Notes: generated from the sequence alone by a model not told the origin. DNA of 64,000 bases from Cohnella abietis (GCF_004295585.1 NZ_AP019400.1:372001-436000); one strand, 5' to 3'; positions 1 through 9,923 are shown, counted from the first letter of the stretch. A program made the numbers and translations.

Positions 1-164
1 ACATCAGCAGTATCAAGAAGAGTCACGCCAAGCTCCAATGCGCGGTGAATAGTACGGATCGACTCCGCCTCATCCCGCCCGGCATAGAAGTCAGACATGC
101 CCATACATCCAAGTCCTAAGGCAGATACCTCCAGTTTGCTGTTTCCAAGTGTTCTTGTTTTCAA
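1..164 (-). CDS. Aldo/keto reductase, N-terminal part (runs off the window)
   Basis: The first 54 codons of an NAD(P)H-dependent aldo/keto reductase, which reduces aldehydes or ketones in the cytoplasm. The protein starts [19 protein letters not shown], the usual first beta strand of the family, and ends at the window edge with LLDTAD, where the Asp of the catalytic Asp-Tyr-Lys-His set normally sits. I chose a TTG start at 164 because AAAGGTGGAG (171-180 on the other strand) lies 6 nt upstream; no ATG fits. It is divergent from the serine hydrolase at 485. The substrate cannot be told from this fragment. Confidence 0.85.
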   Translation of the reverse strand, partial: MKTRTLGNSKLEVSALGLGCMGMSDFYAGRDEAESIRTIHRALELGVTLLDTAD

Positions 165-409
165 GTCAGTCTCCACCTTTCGCATTCGGAAATATCAATA
201 TCAGGCTCACGTATTTTACGAGAAAAAATGATCCCTAAAAGCATCATACAGAGTACTACGGGATGTAGACAGAAGCTTGTTTATACTGGTATTCATACTA
301 CTATGATGCAGTAGGTGTGTTTTTTGTATGCATAATTTATCCAATAATTAATAGATTAATCCAAAAATAATTATTGAGGCGGCTTCTAGAAAGAATTTTA
401 TGTAAATAA

Positions 410-458
410 TTGGATTCATGTTATCCTTTTATATAAATATAGATTATCAATAATGATA
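410..458 (+). promoter_or_regulatory. Candidate promoter and palindrome before the serine hydrolase
   Basis: TTGGAT (410-415), a 16-bp spacer and TATAAA (432-437) resemble a sigma-A promoter 47 bp before the ATG at 485. A small palindrome, TATCA-ataa-TGATA (445-458), sits just after the -10 and could be an operator. The rest of the 320-bp gap from 165 shows nothing else recognisable. Confidence 0.35.
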
Positions 459-484
459 GAAAAATTAAAAACAATGGAGGCTCT

Positions 485-1687
485 ATGATCCCGAAAAGGT
501 TGAAAGGATATTGGATAAAATCTATTGCGATGATGGTTGCGGTTTTTTTGTTCTTAGTGGTCGGATGTGCTGAAGAGAAAAAAGACATAAGCGAAAGCAC
601 GGTAACGCAAATCAGTTTAGCGGAAATAGATCTACCAAAGTTGTTAGAAGAGGAAATCCCAAAGTTGATGAAACAAAATAAAGTTCCAGGCGCTGCAATC
701 GCGATTATCCATCAAGGGCACTTAGAGTGGGCAGAAGGATTCGGATACGCCAACGTAAAAAAGAAAATTGCAGTTGATGAGAAAACTATCTTTCAAGTAG
801 CATCAAATTCGAAGTCCGTAAACTCTTTGGGAATATTAAAGTTAGTTGAGCAAGCAAAGCTTGATCTAGATAAGCCGGTAGAAAGCTATCTTTCCCGATG
901 GCATATTCCCGATAGTGACTATGACAAGGAAAAAGTAACGATAAGAAAATTGTTAAGCCATACGTCAGGTCTATCCTTACATGGTTATCCAGGCTATCCC
1001 AAAGGGAAGAAACTGCCGACACTGGAGGAGTCATTAAGCGGTAAGAATAGCGCGAAAGAAAAGGTTAAGTTGATTTTTGAGCCGGGAAAGCAATATCAAT
1101 ATTCAGGTGGGGGTTACACGTTACTTCAATTAGCAATAGAGGAAATAACAAAGCAATCCTACTCGGAATTTATGAAAAGCGAGATATTAGACCCTTTAGG
1201 TATGTCCAATAGTTTGTTTGCTTTACACTCCGAAGAGGTGCCGAATCTTGCAGTTGGCTATAAAAAATCGGGAAAAGCTTACCCAATCATTTCTTACCGT
1301 GAATTGGCGGCGGCGGGTCTACATACATCAATAGTCGATTTTGCAAAATTCGTCGCTTCTATAGTTGAAGATAAAATCGAGATGAAGCCTGCTGGGAGAG
1401 AGGTATTGTCCAATAAATCTTTAGATATGATGTTTACGCCAGTGTTGAATGGGTATGGATTGGGGTTTGTTATTATTTCCCGTCAAGGCAAAGAGCTAAT
1501 TACCCATGGGGGTGCGAATTTAGGTTACCAAAGCAACTTCTATATTAATAGAGACAGTGGGGATGGAATAGTCATCCTAACGAACAGCGATTCAGGGTTA
1601 ATTATGATACAAGAAACGATTAATCTGATAAAGAAGTGGGAAACAGAAAACCAGAATAGCTATCAATTTGGTTTTGAGGCGATTTAA
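485..1687 (+). CDS. Beta-lactamase-fold serine hydrolase, lipoprotein
   Basis: A class C beta-lactamase/penicillin-binding-protein-like hydrolase (400 aa) of the kind usually annotated as beta-lactamase family esterase or D-aminopeptidase. A hydrophobic signal ends in LVVGC (Cys28), so it is probably a lipoprotein on the outer face of the membrane. The active-site set is visible: SNSK at 107-110 (nucleophile Ser107, Lys110), YSG at 206-208 in place of Y-x-N, and HGG at 341-343 as the KTG equivalent. The ATG follows GGAGG by a few bases. It stands alone, closed by the shared terminator at 1743. The substrate is unknown; a true beta-lactamase is unlikely given YSG and HGG. Confidence 0.88.
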   Translation: MIPKRLKGYWIKSIAMMVAVFLFLVVGCAEEKKDISESTVTQISLAEIDLPKLLEEEIPKLMKQNKVPGAAIAIIHQGHLEWAEGFGYANVKKKIAVDEKTIFQVASNSKSVNSLGILKLVEQAKLDLDKPVESYLSRWHIPDSDYDKEKVTIRKLLSHTSGLSLHGYPGYPKGKKLPTLEESLSGKNSAKEKVKLIFEPGKQYQYSGGGYTLLQLAIEEITKQSYSEFMKSEILDPLGMSNSLFALHSEEVPNLAVGYKKSGKAYPIISYRELAAAGLHTSIVDFAKFVASIVEDKIEMKPAGREVLSNKSLDMMFTPVLNGYGLGFVIISRQGKELITHGGANLGYQSNFYINRDSGDGIVILTNSDSGLIMIQETINLIKKWETENQNSYQFGFEAI

Positions 1688-1742
1688 CTGGAAAGCTGAT
1701 AAATGGCTGATGCGCCTGATAATGAACTAAGAAATATTAAAA

Positions 1743-1784
1743 AAAACCAGAAGCCCCTCAGTTTCCTGAAGGGCTTCTGGTTTT
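1743..1784. terminator. Bidirectional intrinsic terminator
   Basis: Arms AAAACCAGAAGCCC (1743-1756) and GGGCTTCTGGTTTT (1771-1784) pair perfectly, with further TCAG/CTGA pairing in the loop, and have A-rich/T-rich flanks on both sides. It serves the converging genes ending at 1687 and 1790. Confidence 0.9.
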
Positions 1785-1789
1785 CATGC

Positions 1790-4423
1790 CTATTTTACTT
1801 TGAGCGTTGCTCCTTGCGCAGTTTTCACAGCTTGAGGTTGATCATAATAGGACTTCGTGCCGTTGCCCAATTGGCCTGAGGTGTTATTTCTGCCATAGAC
1901 GTACAGCTTTCCGCCGATGATCCAGTACATATTGCTGTCTTGAGCTTCGGCGAAGGTTACGTTCTGATACAGTTTTTTGGCTTGTAATGGATAGGCTGGG
2001 TAGCCCATAAACAGCATCTCGTTGTCGTTGGTCAGAAACAATGCTCCGTTGCGCGAAGCGCTTATGGAACGGTAGTTAAGCTTTTTGCCTACGTAAGTGA
2101 GAGTATAGCCGCTGATCCGGAACGGTTCATTCGTAACCTTGACCGGAGAGGTCAGCTTCTGCTTCATTCGATGGCTAATCTGATTAGCTGAATTATCGCC
2201 CCAGCCCCAAACATCTCCATTTTTGTCCAGTGCAAGCAAGTATTCGTCATTGGCGGTTGCTGCAGCAAGCTTGGTAATGTTTTTGAATCCGCCAAGCTGC
2301 TTTGCAGCAGTTATACCTTCTGTCACAACATTGCTCCAATACCATACGGAACCGTCCTTACGAACGGCATAGCCCCGCAGGCTACCCATGGAGATGGAGG
2401 AAGCGTCGGGAATTTGGGCAATAGTGCGAACAAAGTTGTCTTTATTTTCTGCCGCTGCACTGCCTATATAAACAGTTCCGCCAAGCTGATAAACAGTTCC
2501 CGATGCGCCTAGCACCGCTACGCTGTATCTCTGTACATCGATATCCTTAATAGCTTCTGGAATAAGCGTGATTCGTTCCGGCTTTGTTGAAGGCTCCATG
2601 CCAAGCCTACTTAGGTTACCCCAGCCGTAAAGCTCCCCCTTCTTGTTCAGGTACAAGGAGAAGCCTTGTCCTGCGGCCAGCTTTTTGACGTCCTGCGTCT
2701 TGCTGATAAGGATCGGACTAAGGATTTCTGTGTGATTGCTGCCGTTAATCTGCTTGCTTTCATTTTTGCCCCAGCCATAGATGGAGCCGTCGCTACTGAG
2801 TGACAGGACATGATCGCTGCTAGTGGAAACGGCAACGGCATTAGCTACCTTCGTAATAACGGACGGAGAGGATGGTAGCGGAGCAGCTGCACTGACACCC
2901 AGCTGTCCGAAGGCATTGCCGCCCCAGCCCACAATCAAGCCTTCGGCATTCACAGCCAGCATATGATCGGCGCCGCTTGTCATTGAGCTTCCTGCGGCGA
3001 TCGTCTGCATCCCATTCAGCATAAGGTCCGGCTTGTAAGAAAGCGCCTCACTGCCAGTGTCCCACTTATAATACTGGCCGTCATTCATTAGTACATAGGG
3101 GCTGTTTCTAAAAACAGCAGCGGCTCCTTGCGACACTTTGCCTGGCTTCTTGATAAATGTATCCTCGGTCGATACGTAAGACCACAGCTCCGCCTGCTCG
3201 CTGATCATCAGTGGATAACCTCCCAGCAGCGAAATCTGGCGAATAGCCGGAAATCCCTTAAGCTGCTGAGGTTTTTTCGTCTCAACAATCTCGAACATAT
3301 ATTTGCCCAACCCGATCTGGCGCTCTTTGTTCTTGTTTGTATTTCCGGCTTGACTCGAGCTGGATATAACGCTCATGTTACCCCAGGCCCACACATTTCC
3401 GTTGCTTTGCAGAGCAAAATAGGTTTGCCCATAAAAGCTTTGACTGGCGGTCATGATGCTGGTTATACCGGACAGCGCGGAAAGCTTCGAAATGGCAATT
3501 TTAGGAGCTGGATAGATGCCATTTGAATTGGATTCGCCATAGGTCAAGGTCCAGCTATGGACGGTGCCGTCTTTTTTGAGAATTAGGCCATCGCCTGTAT
3601 CATCCACGACAATTTCCCGCACTCCCGATATTTTACCGATACGGACGAGCGCACGGTTTTCTGATCTATGGTCCCATTGCCAGATTTCGCCCTGCTTGGT
3701 GAGCAGCGCTCCGGTTCTGCCGCCTGTGCTCACCTGCGCTATATCGGAAACTGCGGAAATGATTTTGGGCTGTCTCCATACAGCTTGAGAGCCTTCGGTG
3801 GTGGATTTGTCGAACACACCTGGAATACGCCCCCAGCCCCATAGCTTTCCTTGGTCATCTAGGAAATAAGAGACGGAGTCACCGGTGACGACACGCTGCG
3901 AGAGCTTAACGGCGGCCTCACCTAGCTTTCGGGAATCCTCCGGAGTAATGGCCAACTGCGAGCTGTCCATGTACTTGGCGTATTTATTGTTTCGGCTAAA
4001 CAAGTCTGGATCGTTCGCCTTCAGCTTTAACGGAAATTTATCGGTATAGCCTGTTTTTTGACCAGATTGGTCTATCAAGATAATTTTTAGCTCATTATTT
4101 TTCAGTAGTTCTGGGTTGATGGGGGGCGTCTGCAAGCGGAAGTACCCTTTGGAATTTGCCGTTCCCTTGGTCTCGGAAAATACGATTTCTACAAATTCCT
4201 TTCTTCCGTTTACCGTTTCAAAGTCCCCCGTTGATAGTACGACCTTGACCTCTTCCCCCTCGGTGGCCTTTTCTAACAAACCGTCAATGGTAAGTGAATT
4301 ATCGTCATGCTGTATAGCTCTGAATTCCATAAATCTCCACTGCTGTCCATTGACCGATGCCTGCCCTATCGGCACGAGCAATAGAACAACCGCTAGTATG
4401 ATGGATAACCAACCTTTTCTCAT
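1790..4423 (-). CDS. Secreted RCC1-repeat beta-propeller protein
   Basis: An 877-aa exported protein with a Sec signal (residues 1-23, basic start then a long hydrophobic run ending before ASVNG). From about residue 180 onward it has repeated blades with the RCC1 signature, for example VWAWG, IYGWGKN, ELYGWGN, VWGWGDN and YGRNNTSGQLGNGT. RCC1 repeats fold as a seven-bladed propeller used for protein contacts; in Bacilli they occur in secreted proteins of unknown role. Residues 24-160 look like a separate beta domain. No SLH or LPXTG anchor is visible, so it is probably released or held by partners. GGAG lies 9 nt before the ATG. Function unknown. Confidence 0.85.
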   Translation of the reverse strand: MRKGWLSIILAVVLLLVPIGQASVNGQQWRFMEFRAIQHDDNSLTIDGLLEKATEGEEVKVVLSTGDFETVNGRKEFVEIVFSETKGTANSKGYFRLQTPPINPELLKNNELKIILIDQSGQKTGYTDKFPLKLKANDPDLFSRNNKYAKYMDSSQLAITPEDSRKLGEAAVKLSQRVVTGDSVSYFLDDQGKLWGWGRIPGVFDKSTTEGSQAVWRQPKIISAVSDIAQVSTGGRTGALLTKQGEIWQWDHRSENRALVRIGKISGVREIVVDDTGDGLILKKDGTVHSWTLTYGESNSNGIYPAPKIAISKLSALSGITSIMTASQSFYGQTYFALQSNGNVWAWGNMSVISSSSQAGNTNKNKERQIGLGKYMFEIVETKKPQQLKGFPAIRQISLLGGYPLMISEQAELWSYVSTEDTFIKKPGKVSQGAAAVFRNSPYVLMNDGQYYKWDTGSEALSYKPDLMLNGMQTIAAGSSMTSGADHMLAVNAEGLIVGWGGNAFGQLGVSAAAPLPSSPSVITKVANAVAVSTSSDHVLSLSSDGSIYGWGKNESKQINGSNHTEILSPILISKTQDVKKLAAGQGFSLYLNKKGELYGWGNLSRLGMEPSTKPERITLIPEAIKDIDVQRYSVAVLGASGTVYQLGGTVYIGSAAAENKDNFVRTIAQIPDASSISMGSLRGYAVRKDGSVWYWSNVVTEGITAAKQLGGFKNITKLAAATANDEYLLALDKNGDVWGWGDNSANQISHRMKQKLTSPVKVTNEPFRISGYTLTYVGKKLNYRSISASRNGALFLTNDNEMLFMGYPAYPLQAKKLYQNVTFAEAQDSNMYWIIGGKLYVYGRNNTSGQLGNGTKSYYDQPQAVKTAQGATLKVK

Positions 4424-4628
4424 CTCTGCCCACTCCAGTTGCGTGTAAATTTTTTTATCTGTTTTATATTGGCATTTGACAGGGGTTTTGGACAGGAAAT
4501 TTTTAACTGCTTAAACTCTGCTAGATAGCAGAAATGGCACCATTATTTGTGAAAGAGCTCAGAATAGTAAACTGTCGAATTTTGCCTATGTTATAATTAT
4601 TAATTATAACTTTGAAGGCGGGCATGCC

Positions 4629-6182
4629 GTGGTTTCGCAAACGACGATGTATATTACACTTGTCGGTCTTTCGGGAGCATTTAACCTATTTTTTTGTTAC
4701 TATGTATTTTCCAGAAGATCAGAGATCCCTGCTTATCGCACCTATATTCTTTATACGTTAGTACTGTCGATTTACTCTTTCGGTTATGCTTTCGAGTTGG
4801 CTAGCGATACGATCGAGCAAGTGAAGGTATGGACAAGAATCGAATATATTGGAATTGCTACCTTTGCTCCATTGGGCTTGGTCATTATTCATCAATATCT
4901 CGGGCGTGAAATATCTGGTTTTATAAAAATACCGCTATTCTTCATACCGGCTATTACGTTCATTATGGTCATCACGAGCGATTATCACGATTTGTTCTAC
5001 AAAGTGTTTGAGTTTAAAGAGGGTGTATCTCCTCACATTCTTTATATTGAGATCGGTAAGTGGTACATCGTACAAGATACCTACATGTTTTGCTGCACGG
5101 TAGCTGGAATATTATTGTTGCTCAGCAGGTGGAAGCAAACGCAAAGAGCGTATCGATTGCAACTGATCACATTAATTTGCGGTCTGTTGATTCCGATGAT
5201 TGCCGGATTTTCTTATCGATTTGGCGTAACGCCCACGGGGCTCGACCCTGTTCCAATCAGCTTGTGCATCACATCTGCCCTGTACATATGGGCCACCATG
5301 TCTACAAAAATGCTGACCGTTATTCCGATTGCCAAGGAGACGATTTTCGACAGCATGGAGGAAGGCTTCATTGTTCTGGATTTATCGGACAGGCTCATCG
5401 ACTACAATCGGGCAGTCAGCCGGATGATTCCTGCACTGAATCCTTGTACGATTGGCAAAAACCTGTATCAATCATGGGCAGAGCTTACGAGTGCTCCAGT
5501 TCCCTTCAATCATCATTTGGACCAAAATATTGAGGAATTCAATTGGGCTGATGGTGCGAGTAAGGAAGTTTACGAGGTTCGTTCTTCGGCTATGCGAAAT
5601 CGGAACGGAGTTGTTGTAGGCAAATTGCTCATGTTCATCAACGTGACTGAACTGAAGCGGCTTCAGCAAGAGCTTGAGCAACGGGCTCATTATGACGGGC
5701 TTACGCAGATATTCAATCGTTCGGAATTCATTCATCGCGGTCGAGAGCTACTGGAACGATCTCGGGTGAATCAAAATCCATTCTCTGTTATTTTATTGGA
5801 TATTGATTATTTCAAGCGGGTGAATGACAATTTCGGCCATGAAACGGGGGATAAACTGCTCATCCACGTTGCCGCCATCTGCCAGGCGATGCTTCCCGAG
5901 GGAGGATTGTTCGCTCGTTATGGAGGAGAGGAATTCGTATTGGCACTATCGTCTCCTCTTCGAGAAGCAAGTGAGCTTTCCGAGCGTCTACGTGCCACTT
6001 TGGAAAATACACCTCTAAATACCTCCAAAGGAACTGTCGGTGTAACTTCCAGCTTCGGAGTTGTAGAGGCCACTCATCGTCTCGATGAAACGCTAGAAGT
6101 TCTGCTTCGGAAAGCTGATGAGGCGTTGTATAGAGCTAAGCGTGAAGGGCGTAATCGTATAAGTATTGCTAATTCCCCTTAG
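4629..6182 (+). CDS. Membrane diguanylate cyclase (7TM-PAS-GGDEF)
   Basis: A 517-aa protein expected to make cyclic di-GMP from two GTP. The first 225 residues hold seven hydrophobic segments of the 7TM histidine-kinase-N type; a PAS-like sensor (about 235-340) follows, then a GGDEF domain with the active motif GGEEF at 432-436 and a downstream EGRNR. The inhibitory RxxD site normally five residues before GGDEF is absent (PEGG instead), so product inhibition should be weak. The start is GTG at 4629 after AAGGCGGG; ATG at 4647 is the alternative. The gene is monocistronic, with a terminator at 6201. The signal sensed is unknown. Confidence 0.9.
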   Translation: MVSQTTMYITLVGLSGAFNLFFCYYVFSRRSEIPAYRTYILYTLVLSIYSFGYAFELASDTIEQVKVWTRIEYIGIATFAPLGLVIIHQYLGREISGFIKIPLFFIPAITFIMVITSDYHDLFYKVFEFKEGVSPHILYIEIGKWYIVQDTYMFCCTVAGILLLLSRWKQTQRAYRLQLITLICGLLIPMIAGFSYRFGVTPTGLDPVPISLCITSALYIWATMSTKMLTVIPIAKETIFDSMEEGFIVLDLSDRLIDYNRAVSRMIPALNPCTIGKNLYQSWAELTSAPVPFNHHLDQNIEEFNWADGASKEVYEVRSSAMRNRNGVVVGKLLMFINVTELKRLQQELEQRAHYDGLTQIFNRSEFIHRGRELLERSRVNQNPFSVILLDIDYFKRVNDNFGHETGDKLLIHVAAICQAMLPEGGLFARYGGEEFVLALSSPLREASELSERLRATLENTPLNTSKGTVGVTSSFGVVEATHRLDETLEVLLRKADEALYRAKREGRNRISIANSP

Positions 6183-6200
6183 CTGGGGCGATCCCTGCCC

Positions 6201-6242
6201 AAAAAGAACAAGCTGACGTTATATTGTCAGCTTGTTCTTTTT
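6201..6242 (+). terminator. Intrinsic terminator after the diguanylate cyclase
   Basis: Seventeen-base arms AAAAAGAACAAGCTGAC (6201-6217) and GTCAGCTTGTTCTTTTT (6226-6242) with an 8-nt loop, ending in a T run. The A-rich left side means it could work on both strands. Confidence 0.92.
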
Positions 6243-6386
6243 GATATGATGACCTTTTGCCATAGGACAGTTTCTTCGACTTAATCAGTTTCAATATCTG
6301 GATATGAACATCTTGACTTAAAGTACACTTTAAGGGGTATAATTTGAAACTTAACGTTCGAATTATGCGTAGCAAAGGGGATTCTT

Positions 6387-6884
6387 ATGGAAAATAGAGA
6401 ACAATTAGTGCATGAATTTGAGCAGCTTATTGCATATGCAGAAGGATTAAAATTGTATTCTGAGGCGGAGTTATCAAGTCCGATTGCACCAGGAAAATGG
6501 TCCCCTAAGGAAATCATGGCTCATATTATGGTCTGGGATCAATATTATTTTGAGTACGCAATTACTCCAGTAGCAATGCAGCAGGAAAACGCTATTATTA
6601 CATCAAGCGATTTGATAGATGTTGAGAGTTTCAATCAGAAATCTACGCAAATTGCTAAGGAGCGAGCTGGTAGTGAGCTTTTTGATCTTGTAATTGAAAC
6701 AAGAGAGCAGTTCATACAAAAGCTGAACCAAATTTCAGAGCAAAGTCTAAGGCATCCTTTCGTGGACGCAGATGGGGCAACCTTTGTCATATTTGATTTT
6801 GTTGTTGGCTTGATTGAGCATGATCAGCATCACATAAACCAGATTGAGAATTTATTAACGTCAACCAAAAGCGTAGTTAAGTAG
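6387..6884 (+). CDS. DinB/DfsB-family four-helix protein
   Basis: A 165-aa cytoplasmic protein of the DinB superfamily (four-helix bundle, often metal-dependent; includes bacillithiol transferases and damage-inducible proteins of unknown role). The PGKWSPKEIMAHIMVWD stretch near residue 40 and EHDQHHINQI near the end are typical. The likely metal triad is His46, His145 and His149. Length fits the family. It lies alone between a terminator and a converging gene; ATG 6387 has a purine-rich AAAGGGG site upstream. The substrate is unknown. Confidence 0.78.
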   Translation: MENREQLVHEFEQLIAYAEGLKLYSEAELSSPIAPGKWSPKEIMAHIMVWDQYYFEYAITPVAMQQENAIITSSDLIDVESFNQKSTQIAKERAGSELFDLVIETREQFIQKLNQISEQSLRHPFVDADGATFVIFDFVVGLIEHDQHHINQIENLLTSTKSVVK

Positions 6885-6971
6885 CTGTCCGTATCTTGTT
6901 ACGTGCCTGTATGTACTCGGCAGATAAAGATCTTCCCTCTGTCGCTTGCAAAGCCATCTTTTATTGAAGCC

Positions 6972-8087
6972 TTATGCTGCTTTGACCGGTTTGACCTCAT
7001 TGGAAAAATTGTATTTTACCGGTCTGGCATACACAAACCCCTTTGTCTTGGGGTCGAAGGCGTACACGGTTAACGTTAGCTTCGAAGCGAGAAAGTCTCC
7101 GGAAATAACCAGCGATGTTGTGCCTGTCTTAAGCGGTGAAAAGTCGATCCAAGAGTCGTCCTCTTCGTCGGTCCAGTACACGATATACTGCAGACGGCGT
7201 GCCACGTCCGGTATTGCAGAGGCTGCGGCGAACGTCAGCTTGTAATTATATCCCCCGCTGCCGTCTGCAAGTGCCTGCACACCTGTAATCTTCGGCTCTT
7301 TGAAGACTAGCGGCTGCAGATCCTTGAGCCCGCTTAGCTTGAGCCAGTAGGACCGTACCTCCTGGAGTGACATAACGGGAGGTACGATCGTGTTCTCAAT
7401 TTCCCCGTAGAAACCGAGACCGTCGTCCTGCCGGAGCGAATCCGCCATGGCCTGCTTGGCCGTAGGGGAGCCGAATAACGCCATGTAATCGTCCGCCATG
7501 ATTTCGGTTGCATCCCACATATGTGTGTATCCGGGCTCGGACCCATCTTCGGAAAAGACGACCGGGTAGTTCTTGATTCCTCTCAGCGACGCCCATTTGG
7601 TGTTCGAACTGCTCGGGAGCTTGCGCTCCTTTTTGATCAGCCAGTAATGGGTAAAATGATGCCCGTATTCATGGCTCAGTGTCGCGGACAAGCTTTCGAC
7701 CGTCTTCAGGCTGTCGGCATCGTAGAGGACGATCTCGGTCCCTTTGTCCATGACGATGTCGGACATGTCATCCTCCGACCAGGAGTAGGCCATGTTCGCG
7801 ACGCCCGCTTCGCCTTCCTTTTTCTTCGGGGACAGGACGACCTTGCCTAGGTATGCCAATTCCTCGCCGTGCAAATTGCGCATCAAGTCGGCATACAATG
7901 ATTTGAGCTTAGTCTGATTCCAGCTCTTGCTGTAGCTGATAAATTGGATGCGCTCGGGCGACAGATATGTAGCAACCGGCTTTGCGGCTGCTGCATCGGC
8001 TATCGGAACCCACGTACCTCCTATGGCCGTGACCACGAGAATCGCCATCATGACAACCCATAACTTGCGATAATGCTTCATCCCCAC
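6972..8087 (-). CDS. Secreted HExxH zinc metallopeptidase-like protein
   Basis: A 371-aa exported protein: signal peptide (about 1-34, ending ADAAAA), then a domain with HEYGHH at 139-144, the HExxH zinc motif in a helix after LSATLS. A TEIMADD segment at 194-200 offers Glu195 as third ligand, the gluzincin pattern. After about residue 260 comes a beta-rich domain resembling FN3/Ig. The peptidase role is inferred from the motif only; I do not recognise the family. GTG 8087 and ATG 8081 both fit, with AGAGGGGG upstream. No partner gene is adjacent. Confidence 0.72.
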   Translation of the reverse strand: MGMKHYRKLWVVMMAILVVTAIGGTWVPIADAAAAKPVATYLSPERIQFISYSKSWNQTKLKSLYADLMRNLHGEELAYLGKVVLSPKKKEGEAGVANMAYSWSEDDMSDIVMDKGTEIVLYDADSLKTVESLSATLSHEYGHHFTHYWLIKKERKLPSSSNTKWASLRGIKNYPVVFSEDGSEPGYTHMWDATEIMADDYMALFGSPTAKQAMADSLRQDDGLGFYGEIENTIVPPVMSLQEVRSYWLKLSGLKDLQPLVFKEPKITGVQALADGSGGYNYKLTFAAASAIPDVARRLQYIVYWTDEEDDSWIDFSPLKTGTTSLVISGDFLASKLTLTVYAFDPKTKGFVYARPVKYNFSNEVKPVKAA

Positions 8088-8381
8088 AACATAACGCCCC
8101 CTCTACCTTGGTGTACAGAACCTTTGAGAGAATTATCGGTTGAAACGGCAGATAAATGAAGCTTACGATTTCGACGATTCGGCATAGAGTGATTTGTTAG
8201 AAATTACGTTTATTTAATGAGCGCCGACCAATCAAGCGGGATAATGCGGTTGGTTCTTACAGCTATTAGCATAACGAGGAGAACCGGTGGCAGCGGTGGA
8301 AGAGTAAGGGCTTTACAACGTGGGATGGGGCCTAACTCCCTTTAATAGTAAGCCGAGACACCCAGATTCAACCGAATAGAA
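8088..8381. other. Intergenic region, nothing recognised
   Basis: About 290 bp between the 5' end of the metallopeptidase gene and the terminator at 8382. It must hold the promoter of the leftward gene, but I see no convincing -35/-10 pair, RNA motif or small gene. Confidence 0.5.
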
Positions 8382-8414
8382 AAGACCCGCTATGCATCAC
8401 ACATAGCGGGTCTT
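8382..8414 (-). terminator. Terminator of the Big_2 protein gene
   Basis: Thirteen-base perfect arms AAGACCCGCTATG (8382-8394) and CATAGCGGGTCTT (8402-8414), loop of 7 nt. It lies 9 bp beyond the stop codon of the leftward gene and is followed on that strand by TTTTC. Confidence 0.88.
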
Positions 8415-8423
8415 CATAATGAG

Positions 8424-9923
8424 CTATTTTACAGTAACTTCAATGTTTGCAAACTTACCTTTGTATTTTACTGTAATGATTGTTTTGCCTTTTTTCAATG
8501 CAGTTAAAGTGCCGCCGTCAATCTCTAATATGCTATCATTTTTAACAGTCCAGACAGCGCGCTCGGTCACATCAATTTTAACGTCATCGATATATTGTGC
8601 TTCTGCAATCAACTGTTTCTCGGATCCTTTTTTAACTTCAATTTTTGATGGACTTGAGATAATAGCTTTGACAGCCTTTTCTTTTATTACCTCTACATTG
8701 AATGAAAGCTCCGTCGAGCCATGGCTTACATAAACAACTGCCTTACCTGGTTTGCCCGCGGTTAAAATGCCTGAATCTGCATCAACTACGTCACTTTTAC
8801 TAGTTTGCCACACAACTTCATCTGTGACTTCTACTTTCTGACCATCCTCTGTTAAACCATAAATACGAATTGTTTTCTCGTCACCAGGAAGAAGCTTAAT
8901 GTTCTTATTAGAAGCTACAAGAGACACATATTGAGTCGCTTCCTCCTCTTCTTCTGAGATAACGGTTACTTCAATAGCTACAGTAAGACCATTGTAATTA
9001 GCAGTTATAGTTGTCGTTCCTTCAGACACGGCTTCAATTTCGCCACCATCAATGTCGGCTATGTCACTGTCGTCCGTTGTCCAAACTGCTAAATTCGTTA
9101 TATCTTTAACTTTGCCATCTGAATAAGTGCCTGTTAGCTTAATTTGCTTCGTGTCGCCAACGGTTAGTGTTGTTTTCTTAGAGGAGGCTTTAATAGATAC
9201 AGCAGCATCTTTTGTTACCTTAACGGTAATCGTTAACTTCTTTCCTAAATAAGAAACGACCAGATTCGTTGAACCTACTTTGTTTCCGGCAGTGATTATC
9301 CCTTTTTTGATATCGGCTATAGCAGCTGATTCAGAACGAACAACTAACCCCTTGTCAGCAGTTATTTCCTTTTCTTCACCGTTCGTATATACAGCATACA
9401 CTTTTAACTTTTGGGACTTACCTACTCCAAGAACAATTTCTTGCTCGGTAGCTTCCAAGTGATCTAATGTTGCATGACTAGCAGAACCCGGAGAGCCAGC
9501 ATCAGGAGTGGTTTGTGTAAATTCAATTTTTCCAATGTGATAAGCCAATGGCATGTTATCTGCGTCATACAAGATAGTCATAGGATAATAAGTACCTGGT
9601 TGAGTTAACCCGGATCCATATCCTCTTGAATCATCATATAGACTAGACGTGGTAATGAAATCTGCCCATTTATAACGAGAAACATCGGGTTTAACGCCCC
9701 CATAGCTAGAAACGCCAATTCGTCTAAAGTTATCTGCCACATCTTTTGGTAGTTCATCTATATTCACATAAGTTACGAAGCCTCTCTCGTTAAGCTTGTA
9801 CTCTATCCCTTTTGTTAATTCGACAATTTCCTTACCATCTGATCGAGCAGCTGCATTGCTAACACCCGGTAATACACTGAATACTGCTGCAAATAACATC
9901 AACATAATAATTGCTTTTTTCAA
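8424..9923 (-). CDS. Secreted protein with bacterial Ig-like (Big_2) repeats
   Basis: A 499-aa exported protein with a clear signal peptide (1-24, ending SNA). After a 130-residue N-terminal region of unknown fold it carries about four Big_2-type repeats (about 150-499) of roughly 85 residues, each with the pattern of a strand, 'L..G....L.....Y.DG...D(V/I)T', then W and a GxxTI end. Such repeats are adhesion or spacer modules. There is no enzyme domain, SLH or sortase signal. Possibly a secreted structural or adhesive protein; the exact role is unknown. Confidence 0.82.
   Translation of the reverse strand: MKKAIIMLMLFAAVFSVLPGVSNAAARSDGKEIVELTKGIEYKLNERGFVTYVNIDELPKDVADNFRRIGVSSYGGVKPDVSRYKWADFITTSSLYDDSRGYGSGLTQPGTYYPMTILYDADNMPLAYHIGKIEFTQTTPDAGSPGSASHATLDHLEATEQEIVLGVGKSQKLKVYAVYTNGEEKEITADKGLVVRSESAAIADIKKGIITAGNKVGSTNLVVSYLGKKLTITVKVTKDAAVSIKASSKKTTLTVGDTKQIKLTGTYSDGKVKDITNLAVWTTDDSDIADIDGGEIEAVSEGTTTITANYNGLTVAIEVTVISEEEEEATQYVSLVASNKNIKLLPGDEKTIRIYGLTEDGQKVEVTDEVVWQTSKSDVVDADSGILTAGKPGKAVVYVSHGSTELSFNVEVIKEKAVKAIISSPSKIEVKKGSEKQLIAEAQYIDDVKIDVTERAVWTVKNDSILEIDGGTLTALKKGKTIITVKYKGKFANIEVTVK

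Noticed and set aside
1101..1300. Idea that the gene at 485 is a true antibiotic-resistance beta-lactamase
   Set aside because: The Y-x-N motif is YSG and the third motif is HGG, which fit esterase/peptidase-like members; lipoprotein anchoring also fits the latter.
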